A stretch of 64,000 nt of DNA from Cytobacillus oceanisediminis (GTDB taxonomy: Bacteria > Bacillota > Bacilli > Bacillales > Cytobacillaceae): NCBI RefSeq assembly GCF_004366035.1, contig NZ_SOEE01000003.1:372001-436000 (forward strand), in the 5' to 3' direction. The position numbers were made by a program, and so were the translations under genes. Numbering within the stretch: position 1 is the stretch's first letter; each line of letters opens with the position of its first letter. The notes beneath the pieces are model-generated. The model was not told the DNA's origin. It worked only from the letters and a program-made list of their open reading frames with translations, and made no database searches. Below are positions 26,854-36,285 of this stretch, piece by piece.

Positions 26854-28041
26854 ATGTCATTTGGAACAGCAGAGTATAAAAAGAGAATCTTGAAAACAAA
26901 GGAAAGAATGGCAGCAGAAGGGATTGAAGTATTGCTTATTACCGATCCCGCTAATATGAATTATTTATCCGGTTACGACGGATGGTCCTTCTACGTGCAT
27001 CAAATGCTTGTCATCATCATTGATGAGGAACAGCCGATCTGGATTGGCAGGGGGCAGGATGCAAATGGAGCCAAGGTAACGACATGGCTTTATCATGAAA
27101 ATATTATTCCCTACCCTGACGATTATGTACAATCTGAAACCAAACATCCAATGGATTTTGTGGCAGAAATCTTAAAGCAAATTGGACAGCAAAATCGTTT
27201 CATTGGTGTTGAGATGGATAACTATTATTTCACTGCAAAATGCTATGAGCAGCTGAAAAAAGGACTTCCAAATGCTAGTTTCCGGGATGCATCCCTGCTA
27301 GTCAACTGGGTCCGCATTATAAAGTCCGATACAGAGATCGAGTATATGAAGAGAGCAGCCAAAATTGTGGAGAACACAATGGCAGCAGGAATTGAGCTGG
27401 TGAATGAAGGTGTACGGGAATGTGATGTGGCAGCGAAAATCTTTCATACACAAATAACAGGCACGGATGAATTCGGAGGGGATTACCCGGCAATCATGCC
27501 TCTTCTCCCATCTGGAGAAAGAACTTCCACACCGCACTTAACCTGGACGGACCGGCGTTATAAATCAGGCGAGCTTGTGATCCTGGAGCTGGCCGGATGC
27601 TATAAGCGCTACCATTCCCCACTTGCCAGAACAGTTCATATCGGCAGGCCCTCCGAAGAAATCAAAGCACTTTCGGAAGTGGTTGTCGAAGGCTTGAACG
27701 CTTGTTTGGATATGATTAAGCCAGGGATTGCCTGCGAGGAAATTGAGGAAGCATGGAAAAAATCGATTGAAAAAAGCGGAATTATAAAGGAATCGCGTCT
27801 TGGATATTCCATGGGTCTGAACTATCCTCCAGATTGGGGTGAGCATACAGCGAGCATCCGTAAAGGAGATAAAACCATCCTTCAGCCCAATATGACATTC
27901 CATCTGATTCCGGGTATCTGGCTTGATCAATACGGTTTCGAAGCAAGTGAATCATTCCGGGTAACTGAAACGGGATGCGAAACATTTGCACAGCTCCCAA
28001 GGGATTTATTTATAAAAGAAGCATCACTTTCAAAAATTTAG
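26854..28041 (+). CDS. doeA: Ectoine hydrolase DoeA/EutD (M24-like)
   Basis: A 395-aa creatinase/M24-fold enzyme that opens the ectoine ring to N-acetyl-2,4-diaminobutyrate. Segments diagnostic for DoeA/EutD are present in order: YLSGYDGWSFYVHQ, GRGQDANGAK, VEMDNYYFTA, GGDYPAIMPLLPSG, AGCYKRYHSPLARTV and YPPDWGEHTASIR. The length fits the proteobacterial enzymes. GGAGGGAG before ATG 26854 decides the start against an in-frame ATG at 26833. It leads a tight operon: eutC follows after 16 bases. Confidence 0.93.
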   Translation: MSFGTAEYKKRILKTKERMAAEGIEVLLITDPANMNYLSGYDGWSFYVHQMLVIIIDEEQPIWIGRGQDANGAKVTTWLYHENIIPYPDDYVQSETKHPMDFVAEILKQIGQQNRFIGVEMDNYYFTAKCYEQLKKGLPNASFRDASLLVNWVRIIKSDTEIEYMKRAAKIVENTMAAGIELVNEGVRECDVAAKIFHTQITGTDEFGGDYPAIMPLLPSGERTSTPHLTWTDRRYKSGELVILELAGCYKRYHSPLARTVHIGRPSEEIKALSEVVVEGLNACLDMIKPGIACEEIEEAWKKSIEKSGIIKESRLGYSMGLNYPPDWGEHTASIRKGDKTILQPNMTFHLIPGIWLDQYGFEASESFRVTETGCETFAQLPRDLFIKEASLSKI

Positions 28042-28057
28042 GAGGTGAGACGGAAGG

Positions 28058-29062
28058 ATGCTCATTTTCACAGAACAGGAACTTAAACAGTATGTGCAGC
28101 TGAATAATGAAGCGATTGCTATTGTGGAAGCTGGATTTACGAAGCTAACAGATAATGAAGCCGTCATGCCGCCGATTATGCGTGTGGACCTGCACGACCA
28201 AAATGGGGAGGTGGATGTCAAAACCGCTTATGTAAAAGGGGAAGACATGTTTGCCATCAAAGTATCTTCCGGATTTTTCAATAATTATAAGCTGGGACTT
28301 CCAAGCGGTAATGGACTTATGCTCTTGATCAGCACTCAAACAGGAATCCCGCAGGCAATCCTGCTGGATAATGGCTATTTGACCGAGGTACGGACAGCCG
28401 CAGCGGGAGCGATTGCTGCAAACTACCTTTCCCGCAAAAATATTGAAACAGCAGGCGTGATAGGAGCAGGAAGCCAGGCGAGGTACCAGGCAAGGGCACT
28501 CAAACTCGTACGGGATTTTAAAAGAATCCTGGTCTATTCCAGGTCAGAGGATCGTTCGAGAAAGTATGCCGTGGATATGTCCGCCGAATTGGGGATTGAG
28601 GTCCAAGTGGCTGAAAGTGCCGAAGAAGTAGTCCGTAATAGTGATACGGTCATTACGACGACTCCGGCAACAGAACCGGTGATCAAAGCGGAATGGCTTC
28701 ATCCCGGACTTCATATTACGGCTATGGGATCAGATGCTGAGCATAAGCAGGAGCTTGAAGCAGAAGTCCTTGCCCGGGCGGATAAGCTTATATGCGATAC
28801 AAAAGCACAGTGTGCCAGGCTTGGAGAATTGCATCACGCACTTGACAAAGGAATATTAACGAATGAATCGCACGTTATTGAACTGGGGCAATTAACATCC
28901 GGAAAGCTGAGCGGGCGGGTAAATGACGAGGAGATTACGGTTTGTGATTTAACTGGTACAGGAGTCCAGGATACTGTTATCGCCCTGTTTGCATACAGTG
29001 AATTGGTCAAACGGGAAATCGGCTTGAAGGTTGAGAACAAAAAACTGGCATTAAAAAACTGA
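28058..29062 (+). CDS. eutC: Ectoine utilization protein EutC (ornithine cyclodeaminase-like)
   Basis: A 334-aa NAD(P)-dependent member of the ornithine cyclodeaminase/mu-crystallin family. EutC-type features are GEVDVKTAYVKGEDMFAIK, FFNNYKLGLPSGNGLM, LDNGYLTEVRTAAAGA, the dinucleotide loop GAGSQARYQ, and the TAMGSDAEHKQELE stretch. In the hydroxyectoine pathway it is believed to reduce the imine/keto intermediate produced by EutB to diaminobutyrate. GGAGGTGAG precedes the ATG. It is cotranscribed with doeA. Confidence 0.9.
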   Translation: MLIFTEQELKQYVQLNNEAIAIVEAGFTKLTDNEAVMPPIMRVDLHDQNGEVDVKTAYVKGEDMFAIKVSSGFFNNYKLGLPSGNGLMLLISTQTGIPQAILLDNGYLTEVRTAAAGAIAANYLSRKNIETAGVIGAGSQARYQARALKLVRDFKRILVYSRSEDRSRKYAVDMSAELGIEVQVAESAEEVVRNSDTVITTTPATEPVIKAEWLHPGLHITAMGSDAEHKQELEAEVLARADKLICDTKAQCARLGELHHALDKGILTNESHVIELGQLTSGKLSGRVNDEEITVCDLTGTGVQDTVIALFAYSELVKREIGLKVENKKLALKN

Positions 29063-29076
29063 GAAGGAGTGATCGT

Positions 29077-30279
29077 ATGGTAAAAGAAAATGTTCAGGCA
29101 GGTACAAAAGCGGTATGGGCTGGGGAAAAGGATTATTTGGTGCATGGAGCCACCCAGGTGCCGGTCGTACTCAGTGTGGCATATGGCTATGATGATATGG
29201 ATGAGTGGTATGATGTAGCAATTGGCAAGAAAAAGGGCCATATTTACGGAAGAAATACAAATCCAACCGTACAGTCATTTGAAGATAAAGTGAAAATCCT
29301 TGAAGGCGCCGAAGCAGCAACAAGCTTCTCAACAGGCATGGCTGCAATCAGCAATACTTTATCGACGTTTTTGGTGCCAGGAGATCGCATTGTATCGATA
29401 AAGGATACTTATGGCGGAACGAACAAGATTTTCACCGAATTCCTGCCGCGCCAGCAAATCGATGTGGTTCTTTGTGAAACGGGGAATCACGAGCAAATCG
29501 AGGCAGAAGTGGCAAAGGGGTGTAAAATTCTTTATCTTGAAACACCGACGAATCCAACGGTTAAGATCACTGATATCGAACGAATGGCAAAAGCAGGACA
29601 CGAAGCCGGGGCGATTGTCATTGTCGATAATACGTTTGCAACACCAATGAATCAGAACCCTATTAAACTTGGTGTGGATCTGGTTATCCACAGTGCAACA
29701 AAATTCCTCGGCGGTCATGCTGATGCACTGGGCGGAGTCGTTTGCGGTCCGCATCAACTAGTGGAAAAAATCTATCATTATCGCGAAATCAATGGCGCCA
29801 CAATGGATCCGATGGCAGCTTACCTGATGATCCGCGGCATGAAAACACTGCACCTTCGTGTCCGCCAGCAATGTAAAAATGCAATGGCGCTTGCCAAATA
29901 CCTGCAGACAAAAGATATGGTGGAATCTGTTTATTATCCAGGACTTGAAACACATCCAAACCATCATATTGCCAAAAAACAAATGAAGGATTTTGGCGGG
30001 ATGCTCAGCTTTGCTGTTAAAGGCGGAGTAGATACAGTCCGTGATTTGCTTCCGAAATTGCAATTTGCCAACCGCGCTGCAAACCTCGGAGCTGTTGAAA
30101 CAACAGTAGGGCCCGCCCGAACAACCAGCCATGTCGAGTGTACGCCTGAGGAGCGTGCAGCTGTTGGCATTCCGGAAGGGTTAATCCGTGTTTCCTGCGG
30201 AATTGAAGAAATTGATGACATCATTGCAGACTTTGAACAGGCATTTAGCCATGCTGAAAGTGTTTTGCAGGTAAAGTAG
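29077..30279 (+). CDS. Cys/Met metabolism PLP-dependent enzyme (cystathionine gamma-synthase family)
   Basis: A 400-aa fold-type I PLP enzyme. It has the YGRNTNPTV tetramer/PLP-phosphate motif, the ETPTNP segment, the stacking VDNTFATPMNQNP, and the PLP lysine in SATKFLGGHAD. The C-terminus is typical (RVSCGIEEIDDIIADFEQA). Relatives act on homoserine esters, cystathionine or methionine. In this operon it stands where a class III aminotransferase (DoeD) would be expected, so it may process diaminobutyrate or a homoserine-level intermediate; this is inference. AAGGAGTGATCGT precedes the ATG. Confidence 0.85.
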   Translation: MVKENVQAGTKAVWAGEKDYLVHGATQVPVVLSVAYGYDDMDEWYDVAIGKKKGHIYGRNTNPTVQSFEDKVKILEGAEAATSFSTGMAAISNTLSTFLVPGDRIVSIKDTYGGTNKIFTEFLPRQQIDVVLCETGNHEQIEAEVAKGCKILYLETPTNPTVKITDIERMAKAGHEAGAIVIVDNTFATPMNQNPIKLGVDLVIHSATKFLGGHADALGGVVCGPHQLVEKIYHYREINGATMDPMAAYLMIRGMKTLHLRVRQQCKNAMALAKYLQTKDMVESVYYPGLETHPNHHIAKKQMKDFGGMLSFAVKGGVDTVRDLLPKLQFANRAANLGAVETTVGPARTTSHVECTPEERAAVGIPEGLIRVSCGIEEIDDIIADFEQAFSHAESVLQVK

Positions 30280-30305
30280 TTTACTAGTTCCGATCGAGGT
30301 GAGAG

Positions 30306-31556
30306 ATGATGTCAAATAATCATCCTATCGTTGAGCAAGCGAATAAATTGGCTGGGCGTCTTGTTGAATGGCGCCGTCATTTTCATCAGCATCCCGAACT
30401 TAGCTTTCAGGAGTTCGGGACCTCCCGTTTTGTTGCGGATATGTTAAAGGAAATAGATGGAATAGAAGTAGAAACAGGAGTTGGGCTTGAAACAGGAGTA
30501 GTAGGCACTTTGACCTCGGGGGATGGACCAGTTATTGCACTTAGGGCTGATATGGATGCCTTACCGATTACGGAGGAAAATAGAACAGGCTATTCGTCCA
30601 AAACTGAAGGTGTAATGCATGCTTGCGGCCATGATGCACACACCTCTATTCTCCTCGGGGCTGCCTCCCTCCTCTCGGACCATTTCAAAAAGGGCGAATT
30701 GAAAGGGACGGTTAAATTTATTTTCCAGCCGGCAGAGGAGAGCACCGACGCTAACGGACTTTCAGGTTCATCGTACATGGTCCGTGCAGGGGCTTATGAC
30801 CAGGCTGAAGCTGCCCTTGCACTCCATGTCTGTCCATGGCTTCCAGTAGGTAAAGTGCAAATCAGCGATGGCTACAGTATGGCTAACGTGGATGTTTTTG
30901 AAGTGAAAATCCATGGCTCAGGCGGCCATGGAGCTTATCCGGAGCTTGGCACTGATCCTATTTGGATGCTTGGCCCGGTCATGCAGGCATTATATGGAAT
31001 TACAGCCAGGAGAGTTTCAGCGCTGGATGCTGCCGTTATCAGTATTGGGCAAATCCATGCTGGTACAGCAAGCAACATCATTCCGACTGAGGCAGTTATT
31101 CAGGGCACAATTCGGAGCTATACACCGGAAGTCCGTGATTTTTTGGCAACAGAAATAAAGAAAGCGCTTTCTATCGTGGAGCATTTAGGGGGAACCTTTT
31201 CATTGAATATCCAAAGAGGAGAGCCCGCTTTAAAAAATCATCCTGCTGTCAATGAATGGATAACGGACGCCATTACAAAGACATATCCAGGCATGGGGAT
31301 TACCAGGCGCCCATTTGGCCTTGGCGGGGAAGACTTCGGCTATGTGACTGAAAAAATACCTGGATCCATGTTTTTTCTAGGATGTGCACCAATAGAGGGG
31401 GTCCAGCGTGATCTTCATACCCCGATTTTTGATTTGGATGAAGCCTGTTTGCCGATCGGAACAGCCATCTTGGTACAAACGGCAGGCATGTTTTTAAGAA
31501 CGAATCCGAAATTACAAATAGACCAAAATTTGGAGGTGGAAATGCTTGGCACATAA
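30306..31556 (+). CDS. M20 family amidohydrolase, candidate N-acetyl-diaminobutyrate deacetylase
   Basis: A 416-aa M20D-type metallo-amidohydrolase. Motifs are RRHFHQHPELSFQE, RADMDALPITEE, MHACGHDAHTSILLG (metal ligands), FQPAEES (catalytic Glu pair) and GGEDFGY. It should remove the acetyl group of N-acetyl-diaminobutyrate formed by DoeA. Classical DoeB/EutE is an AstE-like M14 enzyme, so this would be a non-orthologous replacement. GAGGTGAGAG lies before ATGATG; the second ATG (30309) is equally possible. The 3' end overlaps the next gene. Confidence 0.87.
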   Translation: MMSNNHPIVEQANKLAGRLVEWRRHFHQHPELSFQEFGTSRFVADMLKEIDGIEVETGVGLETGVVGTLTSGDGPVIALRADMDALPITEENRTGYSSKTEGVMHACGHDAHTSILLGAASLLSDHFKKGELKGTVKFIFQPAEESTDANGLSGSSYMVRAGAYDQAEAALALHVCPWLPVGKVQISDGYSMANVDVFEVKIHGSGGHGAYPELGTDPIWMLGPVMQALYGITARRVSALDAAVISIGQIHAGTASNIIPTEAVIQGTIRSYTPEVRDFLATEIKKALSIVEHLGGTFSLNIQRGEPALKNHPAVNEWITDAITKTYPGMGITRRPFGLGGEDFGYVTEKIPGSMFFLGCAPIEGVQRDLHTPIFDLDEACLPIGTAILVQTAGMFLRTNPKLQIDQNLEVEMLGT

Positions 31557-32601
31557 ATTGGCGTTTATAGGATTTGGGGTTGTTGGCCAGGGATTGGCGG
31601 AAATTCTTCGTGATAAGAAAGAAGCACTTAAACAGAACGAAGGATTTGAAGCTGAAATTGTCGCGATTTCCGATTTAATGAAAGGGTCGATTTACCATCC
31701 AGGCGGCCTGGATATCAGTACAGTATTGCAAGTATTGAAAGAAACAGGGAGTTTGGAGAATTATCCGGAAACACCGGGGCTAATCAGGGGATGGGATAGC
31801 ATCAGAACAATCAAGGACACCAATGCAGATACGGTTATTGAGGTTTCCTATACAGATGTCAAAACCGGCCAGCCCGCCATAGACCACTGTAAGGCTGCAT
31901 TTGAAAAAGGAAAAAATGTGGTGATGACCAATAAAGGCCCTGTTGCCCTCGCGTACCAGGAGCTTTCTGAAATGGCGCAAAAGCATAAAGTCTACTGGGG
32001 ATTTGAGGGGACGGTCATGAGCGGTACACCAGCATTACGGATGCCGGCTGCTGCCTTGGCCGGGAATGACATTACGGAAATCCGCGGCATATTGAACGGG
32101 ACAACCAACTATATTCTGACCCAAATGGAACAGGAGGACGCTTCTTATGAAGCGGCTCTTACCGAGGCACAAAAACTCGGCTATGCAGAGGCGGACCCTA
32201 CAAGCGATGTAGAGGGCCATGATGCAAGGTATAAAATTGTCATTCTCTCCAACCATGTCATGAATGCTCCTTTATCAGTCGGGGAAGTGGAATGCAAGGG
32301 CATTACAGGCATCACTTTGGACGATATTGAGAAGGCAAAGGCGGAGGGAAAGTCCTGGAGGCTAATCGCAAAAGCCAAAAAGGAAAACGGCAAGGTTATT
32401 GCCTCGATAGCTCCTGAGAAATTGGGTGCTGAAGATCCTTTGGCTTCCATCAGAGGCGCTGTCAATGCCATAACGTATCAATGCGATCTTTTGGGCACAG
32501 TCACATTAAGCGGTGCAGGGGCAGGGAAAATAGAGACAGGATTCTCCCTTTTGATTGACTTAATTTCCATTAATCGTGAAAGGCAGCTTGTTTCAATCTA
32601 A
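31546..32601 (+). CDS. Homoserine dehydrogenase family protein
   Basis: A 351-aa protein with the N-terminal FIGFGVVGQGLAEIL NAD(P) motif, TNKGPVAL (catalytic-loop lysine), and the homoserine dehydrogenase core GILNGTTNYILTQME plus AQKLGYAEADPTSDVEGHDARYK, with the conserved Glu, Asp and Lys. There is no C-terminal ACT domain, so no threonine feedback is expected. It interconverts aspartate semialdehyde and homoserine. Its place in the ectoine operon fits the aspartate-semialdehyde step. TTG start at 31546 with GGAGGTGG upstream, inside the 3' end of the amidohydrolase gene. Confidence 0.88.
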   Translation: MAHKLAFIGFGVVGQGLAEILRDKKEALKQNEGFEAEIVAISDLMKGSIYHPGGLDISTVLQVLKETGSLENYPETPGLIRGWDSIRTIKDTNADTVIEVSYTDVKTGQPAIDHCKAAFEKGKNVVMTNKGPVALAYQELSEMAQKHKVYWGFEGTVMSGTPALRMPAAALAGNDITEIRGILNGTTNYILTQMEQEDASYEAALTEAQKLGYAEADPTSDVEGHDARYKIVILSNHVMNAPLSVGEVECKGITGITLDDIEKAKAEGKSWRLIAKAKKENGKVIASIAPEKLGAEDPLASIRGAVNAITYQCDLLGTVTLSGAGAGKIETGFSLLIDLISINRERQLVSI

Positions 32602-32622
32602 AACGGAAAGGCGGTAATAAGC

Positions 32623-34065
32623 ATGACCACTCAACTAACCGGACAAAGAATGTTTCTCGCAGGCGAATGGACAACAGGCGAAAGATTGATTGAAGTTCGT
32701 GATCCGCAGGATAACAGCATCATTGATACTGTACCAGCAGCTTCGAAGGAAGATATGCTTACTTGTATTGAAGAAGCGAAAGAGGGGGCGAAGATTGCTG
32801 CTTCCCTTCCTGTCCATCAGCGAATGGCAATTATTAATCGGGCTGCAGACTACATTGAAGCCAAGAAAGAAAAATATGCCAAGACGATTGCAAGGGAAGG
32901 AAGCAAAACCATTCGGGAAGCTTTAAAGGAAGTGGAAAGAGCCATTCAGACCTTCCGGATCAGTGCAGAAGAAGCAAGAAGGATTCATGGAGAAACCATT
33001 CCGTTTGACCAAATGCCCGGGAGTGAAAACCGCCTGGGATACTACCGCCGCTTCCCTATTGGAATTATAGGCGCCATTACACCCTTTAACGATCCATTAA
33101 ATCTTGTAGCGCATAAGGTGGGTCCAGCCATTGCTTCCGGGAATGCCATTATCGTAAAACCTGCAACAGTGACTCCTCTCAGTGCCCTTTTAATCGCCGA
33201 AGCATTTGAACAAGCCGGATTGCCGCCTAAAGTGTTATCGGTCATCACTGGATATGGAAGCGAAATTGGGGATGTTCTTGTTACCCATCCTGCTGTGCGA
33301 ATGATTACTTTTACTGGAGGCCTGGACGCCGGGGAACAAATTACACGGAAAGCGGGATTGAAAAAGATAAGTATGGAGCTGGGGTCCAATTCTCCTGTTA
33401 TTGTGCTGGAGGATGCTGATTTGGAAGAGGCTGTTGAATCAACGGTTTCCGGGGCATTTTGGGCAGCAGGGCAAAATTGCCTCGGTGTCCAAAGAGTGTA
33501 CATCCAGAATTCCGTTTATGAGGCATTTCAACAGGCATTCGTTGCCAGGACAAATCAATACTGCGTAGGGGATAAGCAATCAGAACTGACGGATATGGGG
33601 CCGCTTATTACGGAAAAAGAGGCTGTCCGGGTTGAAAACATGGTTAATGAAGCGAAACAAAAAGGAGCAGCCGTATTAACAGGCGGGAAAAGGAATGGGT
33701 CTTTTTATTCACCTACTGTTCTCGAAAATGTCCCGGAAGATTGCACCATTGCGAAAGAAGAAATTTTTGGTCCGGTTGTACTTTTGTACCAAGTATCTTG
33801 TCTTGATGAAGCAATCAGTAAATCGAATGACATAAATTATGGCTTGCAGGCCGGAATATTTACCAGGGATATCGAAAAAGCACATAAAGCCATTGCCAAA
33901 ATGGATGTAGGAGGAATAATGATCAATGACAGCAGTGACTACAGGATTGATGCAATGCCATTTGGCGGTGTGAAAAATTCAGGGTTAGGCAGGGAAGGAA
34001 TCAAATTCTCCATCCAGGAGATGACAGAACCGAAAGTAGTCTGCTTTAAATTATCTAACTATTAG
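32623..34065 (+). CDS. Aldehyde dehydrogenase, DoeC-like role
   Basis: A 480-aa NAD(P)-dependent aldehyde dehydrogenase. It has TPFNDPLNLVAHKVGPAIASGNA, the ELGSNSP motif with the general-base Glu, and catalytic Cys in AAGQNCLGVQR. EEIFGPV and PFGGVKNSGLGREG close the fold. The most economical role here is oxidation of aspartate semialdehyde to aspartate, the DoeC step, but the sequence does not fix the aldehyde. It is the last gene of the operon and is followed by a terminator. Confidence 0.88.
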   Translation: MTTQLTGQRMFLAGEWTTGERLIEVRDPQDNSIIDTVPAASKEDMLTCIEEAKEGAKIAASLPVHQRMAIINRAADYIEAKKEKYAKTIAREGSKTIREALKEVERAIQTFRISAEEARRIHGETIPFDQMPGSENRLGYYRRFPIGIIGAITPFNDPLNLVAHKVGPAIASGNAIIVKPATVTPLSALLIAEAFEQAGLPPKVLSVITGYGSEIGDVLVTHPAVRMITFTGGLDAGEQITRKAGLKKISMELGSNSPVIVLEDADLEEAVESTVSGAFWAAGQNCLGVQRVYIQNSVYEAFQQAFVARTNQYCVGDKQSELTDMGPLITEKEAVRVENMVNEAKQKGAAVLTGGKRNGSFYSPTVLENVPEDCTIAKEEIFGPVVLLYQVSCLDEAISKSNDINYGLQAGIFTRDIEKAHKAIAKMDVGGIMINDSSDYRIDAMPFGGVKNSGLGREGIKFSIQEMTEPKVVCFKLSNY

Positions 34066-34120
34066 AAACTTTTAATTTAATACTGCCAGACAGCCATCAA
34101 GCTGCCTGAATATCGTATGA

Positions 34121-34163
34121 GGAAGAACAATCCGGCTGCTCCGGAGGGTCTTCCTTTCCTTTT
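34121..34163 (+). terminator. Terminator after the ectoine degradation operon
   Basis: GGAAGA/TCTTCC enclose an inner CCGG/CCGG pair; TTTCCTTTT follows. The rest of the gap before 34349 shows nothing further. Confidence 0.6.
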
Positions 34164-34348
34164 AGATAACTGAAGTCATAATTTATGTCATTCAACAACA
34201 TTCATATACCTATGAAATGCAGACAGGCTTTAGATTAAAAACCCTATTAAACTTCCATTGCAGTTTTCCAGAAGGCACACAGGTGCTAAATCAATGCTTT
34301 GATAGAGCCATATAAAAGAAAAGAAAGATTAATAAGGAGGATTTTATT

Positions 34349-35893
34349 TTGAAGAAAAACCGGGAACGCGCTTCATATAACAATCCAGTCTTTAAAATCT
34401 CAGCCATAATCGTTGGACTTTTTACCATTTGGGGAGCCTTTTCACCTGATAGTCTTGCTAAAAATGCCTCTATTGTTTTTAACTTTACAAGTAAATCATT
34501 TGGATGGCTTTATTTACTCAGTGTAGCTCTTTTTGTTTTCTTCTGTTTATACCTTGCTTTTAGTAAATATGGAAACATAAAACTCGGCCGGGATGGAGAA
34601 AAAGCCGAATATTCCTTATTTGCCTGGATCAGTATGCTGTTCAGCGCGGGTTTCGGGGTAGGAATTGTATTCTGGGGTGTAGCAGAACCGCTGTCTCACT
34701 TTTCTTCTCCACCGCTTCCTGGCGTAGAGCCGCAATCAGCAGAAGCAGCACGGGTAGCCATGCGATATTCCTTTTTTAACTGGGGCATTCATCAATGGTC
34801 AGTCTTTGCCATTGTCGGACTGGCTCTTGCTTATTATCAATACCGTCATAAAAGGAAGGTTCTTGTAGGCGAAGTATTAAGCGCAAATCATCCAGAAAAA
34901 AGAAAAAAGCTGAAGTCAGCAGTTAATATACTGGCTGTCATTGCTACGGTAACGGGAATTGCCACCTCGATGGGAATGGGTGTCCTGCAAATTAATGGCG
35001 GCTTGAACTATGTCTTCTCAGTTCCAAACAACCCTTGGGTACAAATCGGCATAGTTGGCATCATGCTTGCCCTTTATCTTGTTTCAGCTACAACCGGTAT
35101 TGATAAAGGGATTAAGATTTTGAGTAATACAAATATGATTTTAGTCCTTGCTTTAATGGTGTTCTTCCTGTTCAGGGGTCCCACGGTATTCATATTTGAA
35201 AGCTTCGTCCTTGCCATCGGCGATTATATCCAGCATTTTATGGAAATGAGCTTCTATTTGACCCCATACACAGGTGAAACATGGGTTCAGGATTGGACAG
35301 TTTTTTATTGGGCATGGGTGATTGCCTGGTCTCCTTTCGTCGGTTCCTTTGTTGCCCGGATTTCAAAAGGGAGAACGATCAGGGAATTTGTAATAGGTGT
35401 AATGGTTGTCCCTCCTGCTATTGGGTTTGTATGGATGGCCATTTTCGGAGGAACGGGATTATACATGGATTTATTCCAGGGTACCGCCATATCCCAAGCT
35501 GTTTCGCAAGATGTGACAACTGCCATTTTCGTTCTGTTAAAGGAATTTCCATTATACACATTGTTATCAGTGCTGATGCTGGTCCTAATCGTCATATTCC
35601 TTGTAACTTCTGCGGATTCAGCTGTTTTCGTTCTGGGCATGATGACATCAGATGGGGATTTGAATCCATCCAACATGGTAAAAGTGATCTGGGGAGTATT
35701 AATGGCTGGGATCACTGCCGTGTTAATTGCCAGCAGCGGATTAAAAGGGCTGCAAACTGCTTCCTTGGTCTCCGCTCTTCCTTTTACAATCATATTGGGC
35801 ATTATTAGCATTTCGCTCTATAAATCATTATCAAGGGAGAGAAAAGAAGCAAAAGGACAAGCCAAGTCGGTTCCCCTGCAGAAAGCCCAGTAA
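34349..35893 (+). CDS. BCCT family transporter, probable ectoine/betaine importer
   Basis: A 514-aa secondary transporter with about twelve membrane helices. It carries FSAGFGVGIVFWGVAEPLSHF, GIHQWSVFAIVGLALAY, and the aromatic substrate-box region TVFYWAWVIAWSPFVGSFVARISKGRT with the tryptophans that cage quaternary ammonium groups. The C-terminal tail is short. BCCT carriers of Bacillus import glycine betaine, choline or ectoines with Na+. Its position directly after the ectoine operon suggests ectoine as cargo. TTG start with TAAGGAGG nine bases upstream. Confidence 0.9.
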   Translation: MKKNRERASYNNPVFKISAIIVGLFTIWGAFSPDSLAKNASIVFNFTSKSFGWLYLLSVALFVFFCLYLAFSKYGNIKLGRDGEKAEYSLFAWISMLFSAGFGVGIVFWGVAEPLSHFSSPPLPGVEPQSAEAARVAMRYSFFNWGIHQWSVFAIVGLALAYYQYRHKRKVLVGEVLSANHPEKRKKLKSAVNILAVIATVTGIATSMGMGVLQINGGLNYVFSVPNNPWVQIGIVGIMLALYLVSATTGIDKGIKILSNTNMILVLALMVFFLFRGPTVFIFESFVLAIGDYIQHFMEMSFYLTPYTGETWVQDWTVFYWAWVIAWSPFVGSFVARISKGRTIREFVIGVMVVPPAIGFVWMAIFGGTGLYMDLFQGTAISQAVSQDVTTAIFVLLKEFPLYTLLSVLMLVLIVIFLVTSADSAVFVLGMMTSDGDLNPSNMVKVIWGVLMAGITAVLIASSGLKGLQTASLVSALPFTIILGIISISLYKSLSRERKEAKGQAKSVPLQKAQ

Positions 35894-35980
35894 TAATTGG
35901 TGGAAAAATTCAATTTCTAAAGAGGCACTTATAACATGCCCATCAAGCGATGAACAAATCATTACCCCGTTAACAAAAAT

Positions 35981-36024
35981 AACGCTATTCTTTCTGTAAT
36001 ATCACGGAAAGGATAGTGTTTTTT
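35981..36024 (+). terminator. Terminator after the BCCT gene
   Basis: AACGCTATTCTTTC pairs with GGAAAGGATAGTGTT and is followed by TTTT. The stem is also able to act on the opposite strand. Confidence 0.7.
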
Positions 36025-36140
36025 AGATTTTAAATGAACTTATTCTGTTTTCTCAGGAATTGCAACCTCTTTGGCTTGGGTTCACCTCCTAAATCCTTTT
36101 ACCGATTCCTATTCCATTTTTCACATTATAGCTTCACTTA

Positions 36141-36242
36141 TTAAACAAGTTCTACGTCCCAGCCTTCATCATGTTTTTGAAAGGCTGTGAAGTTTTTTCT
36201 AAAACTATAGGCTGCTTTCGTTCCATAAAAACGGGTAATCAT
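36141..36242 (-). CDS. Possible 33-aa small protein
   Basis: The minus strand encodes MITRFYGTKAAYSF continuing to DEGWDVELV, with protein-like composition and codon use. No convincing ribosome-binding site precedes the ATG at 36242, so it may instead be the remnant of a larger gene. Unrecognised. Confidence 0.3.
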   Translation of the reverse strand: MITRFYGTKAAYSFRKNFTAFQKHDEGWDVELV

Positions 36243-36249
36243 AACAAAG

Positions 36250-36285
36250 AGGGCTCGCCATTTTGTGGCGAGTTTTCCTTTTTTA
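36250..36285 (+). terminator. Orphan plus-strand terminator
   Basis: CTCGCCA-TTTTG-TGGCGAG followed by TTTTCCTTTTTT. It ends a plus-strand transcript although no plus-strand gene lies between it and the BCCT terminator, so it is either a second terminator or the end of a small RNA. The remainder of 36025-36425 shows nothing else. Confidence 0.55.

Noticed and set aside
31159..31172. Palindrome AGAAAGCGCTTTCT as a CcpA cre site
   Set aside because: It lies deep inside the amidohydrolase gene and its outer bases differ from the cre consensus; chance is likely.
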